Origin: VFMC01 sp040398525
Lineage (GTDB): Bacteria; Actinomycetota; Acidimicrobiia; Acidimicrobiales; Ilumatobacteraceae
DNA length: 64,000 bases
Assembly: GCA_040398525.1 (NCBI GenBank)
Contig: JBBATY010000005.1
Coordinates: 1 to 64,000 of the forward strand
Reading direction: 5' to 3'
Shown here: piece by piece, positions 57,526 to 64,000 of the stretch
Numbering within the stretch: position 1 is the stretch's first letter
How the letters are laid out: each line of letters opens with the position of its first letter
Position numbers and translations under genes: made by a program
The notes under the pieces: generated by a model
Database searches by the model: none
What the model was told of the DNA's origin: nothing
Seen by the model: the letters and a program-made list of their open reading frames with translations, nothing else

Positions 57526-58410
57526 ATGACCGACGAGCTCCGACCCACTACGCCCCAGCCCGACCTGCGCGTCGACCCGGTGCTCGGCACACGCGTCCAT
57601 GTGGTGGGAACCAGGCAGGCCCGACCGAACCTTCCCTCGGTGGGGTGCCCCTTCTGTGTCGGTGGGCTCGAGGCCCCGGAGCCGTACGACGTCCGCGTGT
57701 TCACCAACCGTTGGCCGGCGATGGGTCCGGACCGCTGCGAGGTGGTGCTCTACACACCCGAGCACGACGCGACGTTCTGGTCGCTCGGCACAGCCGGCGT
57801 ACGTAAGGTGATCGACCTGTGGGCCGAGCGCACCACGGTGCTCGGAGCCCGTGACGACGTCGACTTCGTGCTCTGCTTCGAGAACCGCGGCCCGGAGGTC
57901 GGCGCGACGATCGCCCATCCCCACGGCCAGATCTACGCGTACGACCATGTGCCTGACCGACCCGACCGGCTGCTGAGCGACGGCTGGAAGCCCGAGGCCG
58001 ATGCACCCGAGCGATTCGTCGCCGAGCGTGGTGGGTGGTTCGCCTACGTGCCTGCTGCGCCGACCTACCCGGTCGCCGTCACCCTGGCGCCTCGCGTGCG
58101 GGTGCCCGACCTGCCCGCGATGGGGCCGGCCGACCGCGACGACCTGGCTGCGCTGCTGGTCGACGTGCTGCAGCGGCTCGACGGGCTCTTCGGGCGGCCT
58201 CTGCCCTACATGATGTGGCTGAACCAGCGGCCCACCGACGGGGGCGCCTGGCCCGATGCCTGGTTCCACATCGAGATCGTCTCCCCGTGGCGCCGCGCCG
58301 GGGTCGCCCGCTTCATCGCTGCGGCCGAGGTGGCGTGCGGCGAGTACTTCAACCCGGTCGTGCCCGAGGACGTCGCGACAGCGCTGCGCACCGGGGCTGT
58401 GCTGGACTGA
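57526..58410 (+). CDS. galT: Galactose-1-phosphate uridylyltransferase family protein
   Basis: HIT-superfamily nucleotidyl transferase of 294 residues. The active-site HPHGQ lies at 131-135, with His133 the likely uridylylated residue, preceded by FENRGPEVGATIA. The zinc-site CPFC lies at 41-44. The later WFAYVPAAPTYPVAVTLAPR and FHIEIVSPWRR fit GalT. It transfers UMP between UDP-glucose and galactose-1-P in the Leloir pathway. No galK or galE lies in the window. ATG 57526 is preferred because the conserved N terminus starts soon after. At 294 aa it is slightly shorter than E. coli GalT (about 348). Confidence 0.9.
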   Translation: MTDELRPTTPQPDLRVDPVLGTRVHVVGTRQARPNLPSVGCPFCVGGLEAPEPYDVRVFTNRWPAMGPDRCEVVLYTPEHDATFWSLGTAGVRKVIDLWAERTTVLGARDDVDFVLCFENRGPEVGATIAHPHGQIYAYDHVPDRPDRLLSDGWKPEADAPERFVAERGGWFAYVPAAPTYPVAVTLAPRVRVPDLPAMGPADRDDLAALLVDVLQRLDGLFGRPLPYMMWLNQRPTDGGAWPDAWFHIEIVSPWRRAGVARFIAAAEVACGEYFNPVVPEDVATALRTGAVLD

Positions 58411-58414
58411 CACC

Positions 58415-59158
58415 GTGATCCACGGCGGGCTGACCGACCTCGAGCGCTACCAACTCGACGTGCAGGGCTTCGTGGTGCGGCGCGAGGCGCTGAGCCACGG
58501 CGAGGTGCGCCGGCTGCAACTCGAGATCGACGCGCTCGGCCTGGCGCCGGCCGCCGAATCGATCCAGTCGCAGCGCTTCACCGGCCTGGTCGAAGCAGGC
58601 GGCCTGCTGCGCGACCTGATGGACGACGAAGCCGTCATCGACGTGGTGCGCGAGCTCTGCGGCCCGCACGTGCGCCTCGACCATGCCTACGGCATCGTGA
58701 TGGCGCCGGGCACCTCGGGCCTCGGCCTCCACGGTGGCGCCACCCCGTTCGACCCGGCGCAGTACTACGTCGTCGACCGCAGTGGCATCCACACCGGGTT
58801 GATGGTGGTGCAGTGGGCGGTGTCCGACCACCCGCCCGGCGGCGGCGGGTTCTGCTGCGTGCCCGGCTCGCACAAGGCCGCATTCCGGATGCCGCCCGAC
58901 ATCGGCCTCGACCACGAGATGGTGCGCGAGGTGCCGCTTGCGCCGGGCGACATGGTGGTGTTCGTCGAAGCCCTCACCCACGGCACCCTGCCCTGGATGG
59001 CGGCTCACGAGCGGCGCAGCGTGCTCTACAAGTACTCCCCCGGGCCGACGTCGTGGTCGAACCGCCCGCCGTGCCGACCCGACGTGCTCGGCGAGCTCAC
59101 CGAGCGCCAGCGGCGGCTCTGCGCTCCCCCGTCGGTGGCCGAGCACCCCATCGTCTGA
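58415..59158 (+). CDS. Phytanoyl-CoA dioxygenase (PhyH)-like Fe(II)/2-oxoglutarate protein with HGG instead of HxD
   Basis: A 247-residue PhyH-family double-stranded beta-helix protein. The segment LGLHGGATPFDP (103-114) supplies His106, but the usual Asp two residues on is Gly108. GFCCVPGSHKAAF is the conserved PhyH stretch; the distal His189 lies in ALTHGTLPW, and Arg200/201 can bind 2-oxoglutarate. Loss of the carboxylate ligand is the hallmark of Fe/2OG halogenases but also occurs in uncharacterised PhyH relatives. GTG 58415 lies 4 nt after the galT stop, so the genes are co-transcribed. Substrate unknown. Confidence 0.8.
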   Translation: MIHGGLTDLERYQLDVQGFVVRREALSHGEVRRLQLEIDALGLAPAAESIQSQRFTGLVEAGGLLRDLMDDEAVIDVVRELCGPHVRLDHAYGIVMAPGTSGLGLHGGATPFDPAQYYVVDRSGIHTGLMVVQWAVSDHPPGGGGFCCVPGSHKAAFRMPPDIGLDHEMVREVPLAPGDMVVFVEALTHGTLPWMAAHERRSVLYKYSPGPTSWSNRPPCRPDVLGELTERQRRLCAPPSVAEHPIV

Positions 59159-59242
59159 CGGCGCGGGCCGAGCCACCCAGCCACGACGCGATGCGCCACC
59201 GGGCGATCACCGGACGCGCCATCCACCAGCCCGGAACAGCAA

Positions 59243-59267
59243 GAAGCCCCTGCCGAGCAGGGGCTTC
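59243..59267. terminator. Perfect 11-bp hairpin terminator
   Basis: GAAGCCCCTGC and GCAGGGGCTTC pair perfectly around CGA. It begins 4 nt beyond the tRNA 3' end (minus strand), where CTTCTT follows, and also lies 84 nt after the plus-strand dioxygenase gene, so it can serve both. Confidence 0.8.
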
Positions 59268-59271
59268 GTCG

Positions 59272-59344
59272 TGGAGCTGAGGGGAATTGAACCCCTGACC
59301 TCTTCCATGCCATGGAAGCGCTCTGCCAACTGAGCTACAGCCCC
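59272..59344 (-). tRNA. tRNA-Ala (anticodon GGC)
   Basis: The minus strand folds as a full cloverleaf of 73 nt: acceptor GGGGCTG/CAGCTCC, D arm GCTC-AGTTGGCA-GAGC, anticodon stem CTTCC/GGAAG with loop ATGGCAT (anticodon GGC), T arm AGGGG-TTCAATT-CCCCT, discriminator A. The CCA end is not encoded. Confidence 0.97.
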
Positions 59345-59362
59345 GAATTCGGGACACCGGAG

Positions 59363-59390
59363 ATTATCAATCCGCCTCGCCGCTTCCCAA
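59363..59390 (-). promoter_or_regulatory. Promoter for tRNA-Ala (TTGGGA - 16 nt - GATAAT)
   Basis: On the minus strand TTGGGA (59390-59385) and GATAAT (59368-59363) are 16 nt apart. The -10 box ends 18 nt before the mature tRNA 5' end. Confidence 0.55.
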
Positions 59391-59409
59391 CGTCACCGAG
59401 CCAGGTCGC

Positions 59410-59988
59410 TCAGAACTTCCGCAGATGGCGCAGACGGCGACGGGTCGGACCCACCACCACCTGCACCAACACGGTCGCGATGGCCACACCGGCGAGCACG
59501 CGCGCCGCCAACGGCAGCGAGCCGTACCACGGAGCCACGAGCACCGTGATCGCCAACGACACGGGGTAGATCCAGGCGATGTCGCCCGTCAGCCGCCGCC
59601 AGGTCGGCGACGCCGGCTGAGCATGCGCTCCGGCCTCGAACCACTCCTCGACGCCGACGACCCGTTGGACGCGTGTGCCGGTGACGAAACGGTCGGCCCG
59701 GTCCATCAGCTCGTGGCGCTCCGAGGACCGCTCCCACTGGCGCAGGTGCACGCCGTCGTTGAAGCGGGCGACGATCTGGTACTCGCCTCCGGGGGCGCCA
59801 GGGCTCAGCACCGCAGCGCCGAGGCAGCCGGGGCTGTGTCGCGCTGCCTGCACCAGCTCGTCGGCCCAGCGGAGGAACTCGGCCTCCCACCCGGGCTGCA
59901 CCGTGCGCGCGACCGTCACCGTCACCGGGTGCGGGGCGATGCGCGGCAGCTCGTCGGTGTCGAACGAGCCTGACAGTGGTGTGACCAT
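59410..59988 (-). CDS. Antibiotic biosynthesis monooxygenase (ABM)-domain membrane protein
   Basis: A 192-residue protein. Residues about 20-110 form an ABM-type ferredoxin-like domain (VTVTVARTVQPGWEAEFLRWADELVQAARHSPGCLGAAVLSP and EYQIVARFNDGVHLRQWERSSER). Two membrane helices follow (about 135-155 and 160-180). This domain-plus-two-helices layout is a common bacterial family of unknown function; no cofactor site is evident and a biosynthetic role is not implied. ATG 59988 is used; in-frame GTGs at 60057 and 60042 would give a longer protein coupled to rsfS. Confidence 0.75.
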   Translation of the reverse strand: MVTPLSGSFDTDELPRIAPHPVTVTVARTVQPGWEAEFLRWADELVQAARHSPGCLGAAVLSPGAPGGEYQIVARFNDGVHLRQWERSSERHELMDRADRFVTGTRVQRVVGVEEWFEAGAHAQPASPTWRRLTGDIAWIYPVSLAITVLVAPWYGSLPLAARVLAGVAIATVLVQVVVGPTRRRLRHLRKF

Positions 59989-60059
59989 GTGCTGTGCGAC
60001 GCCGGCCCCGTCGCTCCGGTTCCCGGACGTGACGGACTTCACGTGAGCCGACCACACCG

Positions 60060-60440
60060 TCAGGTGGGCTCGGACCCCTGCGGCAGGCGCCACTCGATCC
60101 GCGGCACGTCGCGGTAGAGCCGCTCGATCTCGTAGTAGGCGCGCACCTCGTCGGCGAAGACATGCACGACCACGTCGCCGTAGTCGATGAGCACCCACTG
60201 CTGCTCGGAGACACCTTCGGCGCGCAGCGGAGATCGGCCGTGCGCGTCGCGGACCGCCTCCTCGATGGAGTCGACGACAGTCTTGACCAGACGCCGGTTG
60301 GAGGCGCTGGTGATCACGAAGTACTCGGTGATCGCCAAGACGTTGCCCACCTGGAGCACCACCGTGTGCTCGGCCTTCTTGTCGTCTGCAGTGCGTGCTG
60401 CCGTGAGCGCCAGGTCGCGTGCGTCGTCGGCGCCGCTCAT
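60060..60440 (-). CDS. rsfS: Ribosome silencing factor RsfS
   Basis: A 126-residue protein of the RsfS/Iojap family, which binds ribosomal protein uL14 and blocks subunit joining when nutrients are low. Family segments are KKAEHTVVLQVGNVLAITEYFVITSASNRR, SPLRAEGVSEQQWVLIDYGDVVVHVF and ARAYYEIERLYRD-like C terminus. ATG 60440 overlaps the stop of the LCP-like gene (ATGA). The nadD-x-rsfS order is widely conserved in actinobacteria. Confidence 0.95.
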   Translation of the reverse strand: MSGADDARDLALTAARTADDKKAEHTVVLQVGNVLAITEYFVITSASNRRLVKTVVDSIEEAVRDAHGRSPLRAEGVSEQQWVLIDYGDVVVHVFADEVRAYYEIERLYRDVPRIEWRLPQGSEPT

Positions 60441-61741
60441 GCGTCGACACCCTCGAGGTACTCGGTGCCGAGCACCACCGTGAGGTCGACACCGTCGATG
60501 CGGACCTGCGGCTCGACGAAGCTGAAATCGCCGAAGATGCCGTTCGTGGCCTCGGCCTCGTCGCGGTTGACTTCGTCGGGCACGATGAACACGGTATCGG
60601 GCCGCGGCGCGATCGTGGAGTCGACCGACACGACGTTGCCCCCGAAGTAGAGCAACACCTCGACGGTGCGCTTCACCTCGGCGTCGTACCCGGGTGGAGC
60701 CTCCAACCGGAAGAGCAGCCCTGCGGCCGGACCGGACATCGAGCCGGGTGCGATGCTGGCGAACACGAACACGGCGTCGGCCCGGTCGAGCACCACCAAC
60801 GGGTCGCCGGTCGAGGCAGCTGCGTCGTCGGGATCGGTCGTCGTCGGCGCCCCACCTCCCGAGGCGGTCGTCGAAGTCGTCGAAGTCGTCGAAGTCGTCG
60901 AGCTGACGAGCTCGGTCGACGAGGAGGCACCGGCTGGCACGGTCGTCGACGGCGACGTCGCCGCATCATCGTCGTCGAGTGGCTCGGCCAGAATCGGGCG
61001 CGTCCCCACACGACCGGAGAAGAAGCGATCGAGGAACTCCGCCTGGTTGGTCGGCAGCGCCGGATCGGGCACCGCCGGGCGCGACCCCGAGCCGTTGGCC
61101 TCCGCCACCGCTGTCCAAATGGCATTCACGTTCGAGCGATGACCGTCGAACCCGCCTGCGCTCGTGGCGGCGGGCTCGGTGAGCACTGCTGCCACGGTGC
61201 CCGGATCGAGCGCTGCGACTCCGTCGGCGAGCGGCGCCGACCAGCCCGGGACGTCGACCTCGACCGCGAGGTCGACGTTGAGCGTGCCGAGTGGCCCGAG
61301 CAGCGCGGCCACACCCTCGGCGTCGCTCTCGAACCCGAACTCCAACGACACCGCTGTCAGCGCCTCGACACCGAGCATCGCGCCCTCGACACCCTCCTCG
61401 GCGAAGACCTCGTGGAGGCCCTTGCGAGCCTCGGGCACGAAGCCGACGTCGGCGTTGACCGGCAGGTCGACCAGCGAGCCGCCCTGACGCGACGGATCGA
61501 GCACCAGGACCGCCACGGCCGCCAGACCACCGTCGTCGTCGGTGACGAACCAGGCAGCGGCGGGAGTCGACGGGAAGGTCTGGATCGGCAGGTTGTCGCC
61601 ACGGGCGTCGCGTCCACCCGTCGAATCGAGCACGGCCCGCACACCGGTGTAGCCGAGCACCGGTACGGCCACGACGGCCGCCACCGTGGCGGCGATCATC
61701 AGCCGATCGAGCAGGCGCTGGCGGCGGGCGATCGCGCTCAC
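60437..61741 (-). CDS. Degenerate LytR-CpsA-Psr (LCP)-like membrane protein with LytR_C-type C terminus
   Basis: A 434-residue protein with an N-terminal membrane helix (about 14-36). The extracellular region (about 60-190) looks like an LCP domain (AAVAVLVLDPSRQGGSLVDLPVNADVG, LGVEALTAVSLEFGF), but the key SIPRD motif that supplies the phosphate-binding Arg reads DLPVN. A Thr/Ser linker (about 265-295) leads to a C-terminal domain (about 345-434) resembling LytR_C. LCP enzymes attach glycopolymers to peptidoglycan; loss of the Arg argues against that activity. GTG 61741 overlaps the nadD stop (GTGA). Confidence 0.65.
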   Translation of the reverse strand: MSAIARRQRLLDRLMIAATVAAVVAVPVLGYTGVRAVLDSTGGRDARGDNLPIQTFPSTPAAAWFVTDDDGGLAAVAVLVLDPSRQGGSLVDLPVNADVGFVPEARKGLHEVFAEEGVEGAMLGVEALTAVSLEFGFESDAEGVAALLGPLGTLNVDLAVEVDVPGWSAPLADGVAALDPGTVAAVLTEPAATSAGGFDGHRSNVNAIWTAVAEANGSGSRPAVPDPALPTNQAEFLDRFFSGRVGTRPILAEPLDDDDAATSPSTTVPAGASSSTELVSSTTSTTSTTSTTASGGGAPTTTDPDDAAASTGDPLVVLDRADAVFVFASIAPGSMSGPAAGLLFRLEAPPGYDAEVKRTVEVLLYFGGNVVSVDSTIAPRPDTVFIVPDEVNRDEAEATNGIFGDFSFVEPQVRIDGVDLTVVLGTEYLEGVDA

Positions 61742-62340
61742 TCGACCTCGCCGTAGAGGCCGCGGTCGCGGATGATCCCGAGCACCGGCTCGGTGACCAG
61801 GTAGTCGAGCGGGCGGCCGTCACGCACGCGGGCGCGCAGATCGGTGCTCGACACCTCGAGGCGCGGCACTTCGACGCGGATCCAGTCGAAGCCCGTCGGC
61901 AACTCGACCGGCGCCCCTGGACGGTCGACGACGACCAACGCCGAGCGTGCGGCGACCTCCGGATACCGCTCCCAGCTGGTGATGGCCGCCGCAGCGTCGT
62001 CGCCGACGATGGTGAACAGCTCGGCCCCCGGGTAGGAGCCCGCGAGGTCGGCCAGCGTGTCGGCGGTGTAGCTGTGCCCACCCCGATCGATCTCGTTGCG
62101 CCCCGCGACCAGGCCCTCGACGTCGGCGACCGCCGCGTCGACCATGGCCAGACGGTCGTCGGCCGCAGTGATCGCCCTGGCCCCCACCTTCTGCCAGGGC
62201 ACATTGGCCACCATCAGCACCACGACGTCGAGAGCGAGCGCGTGCCGGACGTTGACCGCCGTGACAAGGTGCCCGACGTGCGGCGGGTCGAAGGTGCCGC
62301 CGAACAGGCCGATCCGGGAAAAGGAGCTGGCAGCGGACAC
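61738..62340 (-). CDS. nadD: Nicotinate-nucleotide adenylyltransferase NadD
   Basis: A 200-residue enzyme making deamido-NAD from nicotinate mononucleotide and ATP in NAD synthesis. The nucleotidyltransferase motif GTFDPPHVGH lies at 15-24; SSTDLRARVRDG near 165 carries the SSTxxR motif; FTIVGDDAAAAITSWERYPEV is typical of NadD. GTG 62340 is supported by a TACACT box 8 nt upstream (leaderless). First gene of the nadD / LCP-like / rsfS transcript. Confidence 0.95.
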   Translation of the reverse strand: MSAASSFSRIGLFGGTFDPPHVGHLVTAVNVRHALALDVVVLMVANVPWQKVGARAITAADDRLAMVDAAVADVEGLVAGRNEIDRGGHSYTADTLADLAGSYPGAELFTIVGDDAAAAITSWERYPEVAARSALVVVDRPGAPVELPTGFDWIRVEVPRLEVSSTDLRARVRDGRPLDYLVTEPVLGIIRDRGLYGEVE

Positions 62341-62348
62341 ATCGGACG

Positions 62349-62354
62349 AGTGTA
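62349..62354 (-). promoter_or_regulatory. Leaderless-type -10 box (TACACT) for nadD
   Basis: On the minus strand TACACT is followed by CGTCCGAT and then the GTG start, an 8-nt spacing. Confidence 0.45.
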
Positions 62355-62466
62355 GGTGTGCAGACCCCGCGCAACAGGTTCAGGCTGCGGCAAGGAGCCA
62401 CCGGGATGCGTGCGCACCGCCCGGCGGAGTGGACGATATGACCATGCACGGAGCACGGGGATGTAG

Positions 62467-62472
62467 TACTGT
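62467..62472 (+). promoter_or_regulatory. Putative -10 box (TACTGT) upstream of the sigma-factor gene
   Basis: TACTGT lies about 165 nt before the sigma-factor ATG, giving a leader of about 158 nt. The leader is C-rich and holds several short repeats, but no known riboswitch fold is recognisable. The 297-bp spacer 62341-62637 has no other gene. Confidence 0.35.
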
Positions 62473-62637
62473 TCTGTGTCCCCCCAACTGACCCCCGACC
62501 CGGGTGACCCCCCAAGCACCACCCGCCGGTCACGGACCGATTCCCCCCTGTCCGGCGTGCACGTCGATCGGCCTGTGTCGAACGACACCATCTCGACCGG
62601 AATCACGCGACGAACGAACGAGTTGAAAAGAACTGCC

Positions 62638-63465
62638 ATGAACGATTCCATCGGTCTTTACCTCAACGACATCGGCAAAGTCTCCCTCCTCAACGCCGAG
62701 GAAGAGCGTGAGCTCTCCCGCGTGATCGAGGCAGGTCGCGATGCCGCCGAGCGCCTCGCCAAGGGCGAGAAGGGCGCGGCCCTCAAGGCTGCGGTCGCTG
62801 CTGCGGCCGACGCCAAGGACCGCTTCATCCGCTCGAACCTCCGCCTCGTGGTGAGCATCGCTCGCCGCTACCCCCTGCCCCAGGGCATGGACCTGCTCGA
62901 CCTCATCCAGGAGGGCAACCTCGGCCTCGAGCACGCAGTCGACAAGTTCGACTGGCGCCGCGGGTTCAAGTTCTCGACCTACGCCACCTTCTGGATCCGC
63001 CAGGCCATCGGCCGGGCACTCGACCAGAAGGCCAGCCTCATCCGCATCCCGGGCGACCGCTCCGCCAGCCTGCGCGCTGCGCTGCGCCAGGCGAGCGGCG
63101 ACGGCGAGACCCTCGACGTCGGCAACGCCGAGCTCCACCGGCTCACCACGCCGGTCTCGCTCGACAAGACCATCGGCGACGACGGTGACGCCACCCTCGG
63201 CGACCTGATGGCCAACGGCGACGCCACCCCCGAGGACGCGGTGATGGCGATGGTCGACAGCGAGCTGCTCGACGAGCTGCTCGGCACCCTCGACGCCCGG
63301 GCCCGCTACGCGGTCGAAGCTCGCTTCGGCCTCATCGACGGTGAGCGCAAGAGCTTCCGCGAAGTCGGCGAGCACCTCGGTGTCACCGCCGAGGCCGCCC
63401 GTCGCCTCGTCAGCCGGGCCGTTGCTGGCCTGCGCGAGGACGCCGTTCGCATCCTGGCCGCCTGA
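62638..63465 (+). CDS. RNA polymerase sigma factor, SigA/RpoD-related (group 2-like), divergent region 4
   Basis: A 275-residue sigma-70 family protein. Region 1.2 starts SIGLYLNDIGKVSLLNAEEE (4-23), region 2 runs from about 62 to 138 (NLRLVVSIARRY, MDLLDLIQEGNLGLEHAVDKFDWRRGFKFSTYATFWIRQAIGRAL), which contains the -10 recognition helix. Region 3 is greatly shortened. Region 4 (about 205-270) has SFREVGEHLGVTAEAARRLVSRAVAGLRED, lacking the usual RxRQIExxAL helix, so -35 recognition may be altered. There is no region 1.1. ATG 62638 has GAAAAG upstream; the frame is open back to a GTG at 62476. Confidence 0.85.
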   Translation: MNDSIGLYLNDIGKVSLLNAEEERELSRVIEAGRDAAERLAKGEKGAALKAAVAAAADAKDRFIRSNLRLVVSIARRYPLPQGMDLLDLIQEGNLGLEHAVDKFDWRRGFKFSTYATFWIRQAIGRALDQKASLIRIPGDRSASLRAALRQASGDGETLDVGNAELHRLTTPVSLDKTIGDDGDATLGDLMANGDATPEDAVMAMVDSELLDELLGTLDARARYAVEARFGLIDGERKSFREVGEHLGVTAEAARRLVSRAVAGLREDAVRILAA

Positions 63466-63527
63466 GGCCGGGGCCGAACCGGCCCGCACCCAACCGATCA
63501 CACCACGCCACGAGCACTCCCGCCCGG

Positions 63528-63533
63528 TACTGT
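63528..63533 (+). promoter_or_regulatory. Leaderless-type -10 box (TACTGT)
   Basis: TACTGT ends 7 nt before the ATG at 63541, consistent with transcription starting at the start codon. Confidence 0.45.
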
Positions 63534-63540
63534 TGCCGGG

Positions 63541-64000
63541 ATGAAAGTGGGAGTGCTCGTGGTCGCGTATAACGCCGAGACCACGCTCGTCGATGTCCTC
63601 GACCGGATCTCCCCACCCATGCGTGCCCGCCTCGCCGAGGTGCTCGTGCAGGACGACCATTCGACGGACTCGACGTTCGACGTGGCCAACGACTACCTGC
63701 ACAACGGCACCGACCTCGCCCTGACGGTGTTGCGCCACCCGCAGAACCTCGGCTACGGCGGCAACCAGAAGGCCGGCTACACCTACGCCGTCAACCACGG
63801 CTGGGACGTGGTGGTGCTGCTCCACGGCGACGGCCAGTACGCACCCGAAGTGATGGACCGGATCATCGCGCCGATCGTCGACGGTGACGCCGACGCGGTG
63901 TTCGGCTCGCGGATGATGACCCCGGGTGCAGCCCGCGCCGGCGGGATGCCGCTCTACAAGTACGTGGGCAACCGCATCCTCACCACGGCGCAGAACACCC
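63541..64000 (+). CDS. Glycosyltransferase family 2, 3' part outside the window
   Basis: N-terminal 153 residues of a GT-A fold transferase. MKVGVLVVAYNAE starts the nucleotide-sugar fold; VQDDHSTDST (37-46) and LLHGDGQYAPE (94-104, the metal-binding Asp region) and the basic/Gly stretch NLGYGGNQKAGY match the dolichol-phosphate mannosyltransferase/polyprenyl glycosyltransferase type. No signal peptide. It probably adds sugars to lipid carriers or surface polymers. The C terminus, and any membrane helices there, are not visible. Confidence 0.88.
   Translation, partial: MKVGVLVVAYNAETTLVDVLDRISPPMRARLAEVLVQDDHSTDSTFDVANDYLHNGTDLALTVLRHPQNLGYGGNQKAGYTYAVNHGWDVVVLLHGDGQYAPEVMDRIIAPIVDGDADAVFGSRMMTPGAARAGGMPLYKYVGNRILTTAQNT

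Noticed and set aside
59410..59988. Antibiotic biosynthesis function for the ABM-domain protein
   Set aside because: The domain name is historical; the membrane-anchored form occurs beside housekeeping genes and no biosynthetic cluster is present.
62476..62637. N-terminal extension of the sigma factor from an in-frame GTG at 62476
   Set aside because: The extension is Pro/Ser/Thr/Arg-rich with no sigma region 1.1 features; the ATG at 62638 begins exactly at region 1.2.

Overview
The window is a GC-rich draft-assembly contig, densely coded on both strands, with no rRNA, CRISPR array, insertion sequence, integrase or phage gene. Several traits point to an actinobacterium: many GTG starts, ATGA/GTGA stop-start overlaps, a DUF2510 protein, multiple FadE-type acyl-CoA dehydrogenases, an actinobacterial type of Pst operon, and at least seven starts preceded by a TANNNT box 6-8 nt upstream (leaderless transcription). 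The gene mix suggests class Acidimicrobiia, Ilumatobacter-like. That placement is inference from gene content, not from a marker-gene tree.

Layout. 0-4.6 kb: end of a peptide-binding lipoprotein gene, a nitronate monooxygenase and two divergent acyl-CoA dehydrogenases. 4.7-15.9 kb: a PucR-type regulator with a leaderless upstream mini-ORF, a complete dipeptide/oligopeptide ABC transporter (SBP, two permeases, two ATPases), then a class III PLP enzyme, an APH-type kinase and an acyl-CoA ligase. The set looks like an uptake-plus-catabolism unit for an amino-alcohol or hydroxylysine-like substrate. 15.9-19.5 kb: two convergent secreted/membrane proteins of unknown role. 19.7-27.9 kb: SDR plus carboxylesterase (minus), then D-aminoacylase-like amidohydrolase, FAD oxidoreductase, malate synthase G and a GlcG/HbpS protein (plus). 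27.9-36.6 kb: a Tat-lipoprotein serpin, an NfeD-SPFH-DUF2510 operon, a double-domain acyl-CoA dehydrogenase, and an FGGY kinase followed by an AGPS-like flavoprotein.

36.7-56.4 kb is the most unusual part: about 20 kb on the minus strand, mostly translationally coupled. Read 5' to 3' it encodes two C-tail-anchored proteins and a coiled-coil protein, PstC, PstA, a PstS anchored by a C-terminal membrane helix, a 921-residue PstS-like membrane protein, two surface proteins sharing an apparently unnamed CPGD...RYW domain (one ending in LPATG), a sortase homologue lacking all three catalytic residues, PstB with an extra N-terminal domain, a second PstS-like secreted protein, a CPGD/Fn3/WxL-domain protein, a DUF916 (WxL-interacting) protein and two more exported proteins. 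It resembles a phosphate transporter merged with the DUF916/WxL/LPXTG 'Csc' surface clusters known from Firmicutes. Two 100-N assembly gaps fall inside repetitive coding sequence of this operon.

56.6-64 kb: SDR, GalT, a phytanoyl-CoA dioxygenase-like protein, tRNA-Ala(GGC), and the nadD / LCP-like / rsfS housekeeping cluster, followed by a divergent SigA-like sigma factor and the start of a family 2 glycosyltransferase. All functions are predictions from motifs read by eye.
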